DNA from: Adiantum capillus-veneris
Lineage: Eukaryota > Streptophyta > Polypodiopsida > Polypodiales > Pteridaceae
Assembly: GCA_014529385.2 (NCBI GenBank)
Contig: CM043969.1
Span: forward strand, 36,701,922-36,765,921
Length of the DNA: 64,000 bases
Direction of reading: 5' to 3'
Part shown: in pieces, positions 57,819 to 64,000 of the stretch
Layout: every line of letters starts with the position of its first letter
Numbering within the stretch: the first letter of the stretch is position 1
Position numbers and translations under genes: made by a program
Notes under the pieces: generated by a model
What the model was told of the DNA's origin: nothing
Database searches by the model: none
What the model saw: the letters and a program-made list of their open reading frames with translations, nothing else

Positions 57819-58210
57819 TGATAACATTTCAAATGTCCGCCTAACTCTCTCCTCCTTTTTAGGTTCTTTTGGGAAGCCAAAAATGGGTGTTGCATAAACA
57901 CCATAGGAAATGCCACTTTTCAATAGCATAGTGAGCTACCACATTTGTCATAGCTAATCCTATTGAAGGCCTTTATCGAACTTCAAGTGGTCTTGTATAG
58001 ATGTTTTTGGGTTTAGAATTGTCATTTTCCTTTCCAAATTATGTAGCCCTTGCTTGTAGGACACCATATGATTAAATAGGCTATGCCCTCATTGCCCATT
58101 CCCAAGATGGCATAGATTTCATGCTTGCTTCAACACATTATGACTTGCATGCTCATAACATCCATGGTGGCTACACATTTGTAAGGTTTGTCTAATTGGA
58201 AATTCTGCAC

Positions 58211-58691
58211 TGTTGACGTGGTAGCACTATACGGACTCGAGATTTGCGGTGTGATTCGCGGAAGCAGGCTGATGTGGCATGTTGTACGGAATTCCACGTT
58301 TTGCGTTGGGAAAAAGCAGCTGAACATCTTACGCAATGGCTGAGAAGCTTTTGGGGGAAACTTGCTTCATTTTAATGCTTTTAAAAGGGCAGCTTTTGGG
58401 GCTCTGCTTTTGGCATCCCTTGTAATCAATAAATAGATGGGTAGGGCCCCCACTTCTCAGAGCATATGGACGTAGAGTCGAAGAGTGAGACCCCTTCCAC
58501 TCCTTGTACTTTGAGTTGCAGATTAATACAAAAAGAAATACCGAAAGGGGGGCCAGTCTTTGAGGCCAATATCTCTAGGCGCGGAACTCTGTCAGGCCGT
58601 GTCGAATCAATTGTGAACTGTGAACTGTTTTGAAGTGAATCTCTGCTGTGTCGTGGTAGAATCTTTACTTGGAGTGCCCAAGTTTGTTTCA
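58211..58691 (+). mobile_element. E2 5' LTR
   Basis: 481 bp, TGTTGACGTGG...GTTTCA, followed by GTTGTATCAGAGC, an initiator-Met-type primer site. Its 3' 250 bp align with E1. Confidence 0.75.
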
Positions 58692-60150
58692 GTTGTATCA
58701 GAGCGCAGAAAGAGTCTTCTTCTATGGAGGATCCGATCCTTTTTGTAGCACGCACAGCTTTTGGGAAAGAAGCTTCGTGTCCCGACCCCGGATTTAGTAG
58801 CCACTCCACCCTTCATACATTGCGCATCGGGCGCTCTCCCGTCTTCATCGCTCTGTCTTACAAGGCATAAAGCCATTAAGAATCCCAGATTACACATGGG
58901 TTCTCGTGAGAAATCTGACAGAGATGACACCTCTCAGTGGGAAGGCTAAGAAAAGTTGAAGATCCAGCGTGGGAATTGAAAAAAGGAATGAAGATTTGAG
59001 CAAATTTTTCTGGAAAAATTTACCAGAAAAGTACAAACGTCAACTGCAGATTGGCGTATGTGTGAACAGATTGATTAAGTACTCCAGGGACCCAAGATGG
59101 GTGACACACCCGAAGAATAACCCGATTGATAAGATTTACTCGAGATGGCGTGTAGCCACTGCTTCTCCTCTCAGATAGGGAGGAAAGCCAAAAAGACAGA
59201 CGAGTGTAGAAAAGCAGAACCTGTACTCATAGAAAGACATCAGGTTCTCATAGAAAGACATGGACAAGCCAAGCAAAAAGCAAAGCTTCGGAAAGGGGCA
59301 GAAAAAGGCAAAGAAGCTTAGATTTCGCCCAGTTTTTGATAGTTCTACAGAGGAGTCATCTTCAGACACTTCAGACTCCGACGATCACATGTTTTATGCA
59401 AAGAAGAAACATTTTTATAAAGCCAACCAATATGACTTCCTTGAAGATAAAAGCAAGAAAGTAAAAGAATTTAAAGAAGGTGGATAGTCGATTTGAATCC
59501 TTTTCCGGGTTCCGAGATACTCGAACATGGTGGTCCACTCTTCTACGGAGAAAGGAAGCTCCGGTTAAATGGTTGAAATTCAAAAGGCTTTTTATTTCTT
59601 CTTGGCTTACTCGAGAGAACGAATGAGATATACGAACTGCTTGGAATCATCTTCAAATGACCAAGGGAGATTTTTTTGGACGCTTATTGCGAGAGATTTT
59701 GGAGCTCTTTTCTACCGGCTTCTTCATTTACGAAGGTCTTAACAGATTGAGTGGTTTTGCTGAGGACTTCCTACAGAGGTCCGAGACTATTGCTTGGAAC
59801 ATAAGTTGAATTCTTTTGAAGAATTGATGGGTCATGTGAAACGGGGTTTTGTCATAACACTCGGGCAATCTGACTTACCCCACTAATGAGATCTTGACTC
59901 AGAGAACCCAACAGACTCCTAATAATGAAAGTAGAAAGAGCAAGAGTTCCAAGAAAAGAAAAGAAAGATACACATTCCCGACAGACTCTTAGAGAGAGGG
60001 CTATCTATCTCAAAGAGGGGAAGTGTTTTGGTTGCGGGGAATTTGCACACATCTCCGCAAAGTGCCCCAAAAAGGCACAACAAGAACAGATTAAAGACAT
60101 GCCAAAGAGTTCTAGAGCAGCAGAGGAACGTGGCAGAAAAGGGAGATGAA
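58692..60150 (+). pseudogene. E2 gag relic
   Basis: Fragments of Gag in several frames. A Lys/Ser-rich piece at 59260-59487 includes STEESSSDTSDSDD. An intact CX2CX4HX4C zinc knuckle lies at about 60023-60064 (CFGCGEFAHISAKC), followed by KCPKKAQQEQ. Confidence 0.75.
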
Positions 60151-61000
60151 AGTAGAACTGGTACCACATTGTGTGGGGCTCAAACCGAATCATATGAACG
60201 AAAGTACAAACTTTGCCACACTTAGGACAGGAAGCCCTTATTTTCTTTGGTGGAGGATCCAAGGCCAACTTCTTTTCACTTGAATTGGCGGTTCGATTTG
60301 GAATTATGCCCGATAGACTGAGGTCAGGAGCGGAGATAGTTCTAGCGGCACCCGGATGGGATGATGCCATTACACCGATCATTGGAAAACTTCGTTCGCA
60401 ATGTCAGGGGTGTTTAGGGCACAAGGAATTCTACGTAATGCCCTTGGGAGGTTGTGACGTCCTCCTCAAAATCCCTTGATACCATAAGAACAGTGCCGTA
60501 GTTGACTATCGGGCTGAGAAAGCGACTTTAACAAATGAAGAGCACAGAGATTGTACTTGATCAAATTCGGTTTCTTTACTCAATTTTTTGGAGAGAACTG
60601 AATGATGATTGAAGGTCTAATATGTTTTGACCTCGAAAAAGAACGCCAAGATTTTCTCCTCACATGCTGATTGTTTCTCTGAGGGCCTGCCAAGCGAGTT
60701 GCCACCAACTCGTCCTTATTGATATCCAGTCAAGTACTTCACCTTACTGCTCTCCAAGGTTGTTGGTTTTGAAGAAAGATAGATCTTGGAGAATGTGCAT
60801 TGATTATACAGCTCTTAACAAAATCACCATCAAGAACATATTTCAATTTTTAGGATCGATGATATTCTAGACCGACTACAGGAATCCTCTAGTTTCGGAA
60901 AGATCGATTTGAAGAGCGGATATCATTAGATCCGAATCGCGCCGAGAGATGTCTACAAGAAGGAAGAGGCAGAACATAGGCATCATCTGATATAGGTCTT
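60151..61000 (+). pseudogene. E2 protease and N-terminal RT
   Basis: ALIFFGGGSKANFF has Gly where the protease catalytic Asp stands in E1 (DGGAKAN). VMPLGGCDVLL follows. RT pieces: [20 protein letters not shown], then DLKSGYH region to DVYK near 60957. There the sequence jumps to EEAEHRHHL, so the RT core with MPFG and the catalytic Asp pair is deleted. Confidence 0.75.
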
Positions 61001-61890
61001 TCAGGCATTGCGAGATCACAAGTTGGTGATCAATGCCAAGAAGAGTGAATTTTTCCTACTAGACATACACTTTCTGGGACACATCATCTCAGCAGCAGCA
61101 GGAGTACAAATGGAGCCGGCCAAGATTGAGACTATTCGTGATTGGCCCGATTTGAAGAATGTCCATGAAGTTAGAAGCTTCTTGGGCTTATGTTCTTACT
61201 ACCGGCAATTTATTAGAAAGTTTGTAGAGGTTGCTTCCCCTTTGCATATCTTGACACAGAAAGGAGTCCTTTTCTCATGGGGAACCACAGAGGTGATTGC
61301 CTTTTAGACATTGAAAGAGAAATTGACTACAGGACCAATTTTGATTTTTCCAGACTTGTAGAAGTCATTTGAAGTATATTGTGATGCTTGTGGTCGTAGT
61401 CTGGGTGCTGTCTTAATGCAAGAAGGCCATGTCATTGCCTACGAGAGCCAATTGTTCTCAAGGCCGGAATTGACAACACAGATATATGAGAAAGAGCTTT
61501 TGGCGATTATCCATGCTCTTATTTAGTGGCGACATTACCTACTCGGAGCCAATTTTACGATCTTCAAAGATCACCAGAGTTTACGCTACTTCTTGTCACA
61601 GAAGCAGCTATCAAAAAAGCAGATGCGGTGGGCGAACATCTTGTCACAGTTTCACTTCCAGATTGTCCATGTGCATGGATAGAAGAACTTGGTGGCATAT
61701 GCTTTGTCCCGGAAGCCATTGATTCTAGCTATTTCTGCGATACATCATAGGAGCTCCAAGGACATGGTCGATCAGTATGCCACAGATGCAGATTTTACAG
61801 ATATTTTCACTCGGGATACGGAACGGGGAGGTAGTAGCGGGATCCTCCATTTGGGATGGCTACTTGATGAAGAAAATGATGTCGTGTGTT
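61001..61890 (+). pseudogene. E2 RT thumb and RNase H
   Basis: [40 protein letters not shown] and [14 protein letters not shown], then RNase H ([20 protein letters not shown]) and [12 protein letters not shown]. Stops at 61305 and 61360 and frame shifts. Confidence 0.8.
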
Positions 61891-62518
61891 ACATAGTTGT
61901 TGAGGGAAAAGGTTTTAATTGAATGCCACTGTCCACCATTTAGAGGTCACCGCGGCATTGCTACCACCTTGAAAGGTGTGGAGAGATACTTCTTTTGGCT
62001 GAGACTTAAGGACATGGACGATTTTGTATGCAGTTGCTTGGTATGCCAGAAGGTCAAGTTTGACAGGAACACAGAGTGGGCACGATGGTATCTGGACTGT
62101 TATTGACAAATTTAGCAAGCAAGCTCATTTCATTCCAGTGAAAAAAACAGTCAAGCCGGATCACTTAGCGAAACTGTTTGTGGCCCAGATCTTCAAATTA
62201 CATGGCATGCCTGAGACAATTGTCTCCAATAGAGACCCCATATTCACGAGTTTGTTTTGGAAGGCTATTTGGGAGAACATTGGCACGCGATTGCAGTTCT
62301 CGTCATCTTTCCACTCGCAGACAGATGGGCAATTGGAAATCGCAAATTCAGTCGTACTAGATTTATTGAAGTCTTACATCTCGGATTAGAAGACTCAATG
62401 GGAAAAGTATTTGCCTTTGGTGGAATTTTCCTACAATAATGCGATTCACTCTTCGATGGGAAAGGCGCCATTTGAGATTATTGAAGGTGCTACGAAGGTT
62501 CCACCCTTCCTAAGCAAG
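61891..62518 (+). pseudogene. E2 integrase relic
   Basis: [63 protein letters not shown] (Asp replaced by Asn in the VSDRD motif), HSQTDGQLEIANS. Homology to E1 stops at CCTAAGCAA near 62516. Confidence 0.8.
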
Positions 62519-62530
62519 TGAAAGGGCGGT

Positions 62531-62607
62531 GGTAATGCGTGTGCTAGTCTCAACCCAACCGTGCTGGTGGCCTTGCCCGTAGGACCCATGTACTTACATT
62601 ATTCCCC
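62531..62607 (-). mobile_element. truncated 3' LTR and purine tract of inverted chromovirus
   Basis: On the minus strand the purine tract CCAAAGGGGGGAATAATG is followed by TGTAAGTACATGGG, an LTR start like the one at 3849 (TGTAAGGCC). Only about 75 bp of LTR remain before the E2 junction. Confidence 0.6.
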
Positions 62608-62629
62608 CCTTTGGAGAATCGTTTTCGTC

Positions 62630-63139
62630 TTAAAAAAAAAACGTAGGAAAACGTTTCTTAAGTGCGGAGACATTTTCCCATGTAGAACCTTCTTCAGGTC
62701 TATCCAGCCATTCTACCAACACCTGTCGTTTGACATGATGTCTAGTGCGAAGTTCATGAGAATCCAAAATCTTTTCGGGCTCATGAGGGATGCTTGGCGG
62801 TTCGATAAGGTCAACTAACACACCTATGTCAATGACATTATCATTTTGTCCTAGCTGTTTTCGCAAACGGCTAACATGAAAAAGAGGATGAACTCGTGAG
62901 TTCTTTGGGAGAGCTAATTTATAGGCCACTTGACCTATACGTTTGAGAATGGTAAATGGTCCACAATAGTGTGGTGATAGTTTAGCAACTTTTCCCATCT
63001 TCAGACTTTCTAAATGCTCCGGAACTTTGACAAAAACCATGTCTCCTTCTTCGAAAGTAGCAAGACGACGATGTTCATCTGCATACTTCTTATATCGATC
63101 TTGAGCTTGCTTAATATTCCGTCGAGCAACTCGAAGCAT
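62630..63139 (-). pseudogene. chromovirus integrase C-terminus and chromodomain
   Basis: 169 open codons: DRYKKYADEHRRLATFEEGD, GPFTILKRIGQVAYKLALPK, HPLFHVSRLRKQLG, then the chromodomain (LRTRHHVKRQVLVEWLDRPE, STWENVSALKKRFP). It is a close relative of the relic at 2735-3802. The stretch is intact, but the rest of the pol is not. Confidence 0.85.
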
Positions 63140-64000
63140 GTCAAAATGGTCTTGGAGAAACTCCTTCGCTTGTTGTATCTTCTACTTAGCCAACCCCATC
63201 ATAACGGGTGATCTAGGTTGAAATCCATACAAAAGCATAAATGGACCAAACCCTGTAGTCACATGATTTGAACTATTATAAGCAAATTCCAATATAGGTA
63301 AGTAGTCTTCCCAATTGGTTTGCTTCTTGCTAACATACGCTCGTAGCATATCCTCTAGCACTTGATTAACTCTTTCGGTTTGACCATCCGTTTCTGGATG
63401 ATCAGCTGTAACTTAGATTCAGTTTAGTTTCCAACTTTTGAAACACAGCTCTCTAGAAGTGATTATCGAACTTTTGTCTCTATCACTAATGATACTAGCT
63501 GGAAGACTGTAGAGTTTATATATATGCTCTACAAATAGCCGTGCTAATTTCGGTGTCTTAACCATAGTCTTAGTGGGAATGAATCGACCCATCTTTGTGA
63601 GACTGTCTACAATTTCCCAAATGGCATCATGGCCACGATTTGTAGTAGGTAGTCCTACTACAAAATCCATAGAGATACTCTCCCACTTACCTTGTGGAAT
63701 CTCTAAAGGATGTAAAAGGCCACCTACCTTGAGGTGCTCTGCCTTATTAACTTGGCACTGTTGGCAGTTTAGGACGTACTCTTGAACATCATGATGTAAG
63801 CCCGGCCAATAAAATTGCCGTCGAACTAAGGCATAGGACTTACGAATACATGGATGACCAGCACTTGGACTATCGTGAAACTCAAATAAGATTTGGCGCC
63901 TAGTGTCTTGAGTCTTTTGGCACACATACTCTATCCTTGTAGAGTAAGTAGCCATCATCAATGGAAAAATTCTTCCATCGCTTAAGCTCTTCTTGCGTAG
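63140..64000 (-). pseudogene. chromovirus integrase, continues beyond window
   Basis: Read leftwards from the window edge: HDSPSAGHPCIRKSYALVRR, FYWPGLHHDVQEYVLNCQQC (zinc-binding N-terminus), ISMDFVVGLPTTNRGHDAIW and IISDRD (63419-63961). Then a frameshifted stretch with stops to 63140. The 5' part of the element lies outside the window. Confidence 0.85.

Larger units (their letters stand above)
56517..58210 (+). other. 3' UTR and downstream flank
   Basis: No coding gene. Candidate poly(A) signals AATAAA lie at 57049-57054 and 57223-57228, inside a direct repeat. The 3' end of the transcript is not determined. Confidence 0.45.
58211..62518 (+). mobile_element. decayed chromovirus E2
   Basis: Second copy of the E family: LTR 58211-58691, primer site, gag, protease, RT, RNase H and integrase on the + strand. 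All are interrupted. It ends abruptly near 62518, where an inverted chromovirus of another family begins. No 3' LTR. Confidence 0.8.

Noticed and set aside
1-64000. tRNA or rRNA genes
   Set aside because: I found only short tRNA-complementary primer sites next to LTRs, no complete tRNA or rRNA sequence.

Overview
This is a stretch of nuclear DNA from a land plant. It holds one recognisable host gene, and nearly everything else is LTR-retrotransposon sequence. The gene is a plant-type TMEM214 homologue with GT-AG introns. The elements are Ty3 chromoviruses, Ty3 Tat-lineage elements and Ty1/Copia elements, all plant types. The combination of one gene with giant introns and many layered insertions suggests a large, repeat-rich genome such as a fern's or a gymnosperm's. 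The species cannot be fixed from the sequence.

The TMEM214-like gene runs on the + strand from 4838 to 56516 (51.7 kb). Ten exons join in frame into 569 codons with no stop or frameshift. Seven introns are 70-223 bp long. Intron 5 (6465-47621) is 41,157 bp and intron 7 (47961-55922) is 7,962 bp.

Layout. 1-2700: low-information DNA with a 90-bp tandem duplication and a 21-bp motif in four copies. 2735-4120: 3' end of a decayed chromovirus. 4121-4837: promoter and 5' UTR with CT tracts. 4838-6464: exons 1-5. 6465-47621: intron 5, a nest of elements. An old Tat-like gag (8123-9250) is interrupted by a chromovirus (E1, LTR start 9253). E1's LTR is split by a pol-less long-LTR element (D, 9616-21645, TSD GAGTC). 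D is in turn split by an intact Copia element (13950-19127, minus, TSD GAATC). E1's reverse transcriptase also carries a 2-kb insertion (about 23630-25661). After E1 come a solo D-family LTR on the minus strand (28371-30355, TSD CTAGA) and a decayed Tat-like RNase H/integrase (30360-32037). Then follows a young, intact Tat element (F, 32172-44548, minus) with a 1759-codon gag-pol and two pairs of extra ORFs before gag. 44549-47621 is LTR-like and relic sequence. 47622-47960: exons 6-7. 47961-55922: intron 7 with a Ty3 gag relic, an inverted Copia relic and a LINE endonuclease fragment. 55923-56516: exons 8-10. 56517-58210: 3' UTR and flank with short duplications. 58211-62518: a second decayed E-family chromovirus (E2). 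62519-64000: the 3' part of another chromovirus on the minus strand, same family as the one at 2735-4120.

The transposons are not an operon or pathway. They are parasitic layers that have enlarged two introns of an apparently still intact gene. The most unusual system is element F: upstream of gag it carries two paralogous ORFs with an F-box-like N-terminal motif and, before them, a duplicated small ORF.
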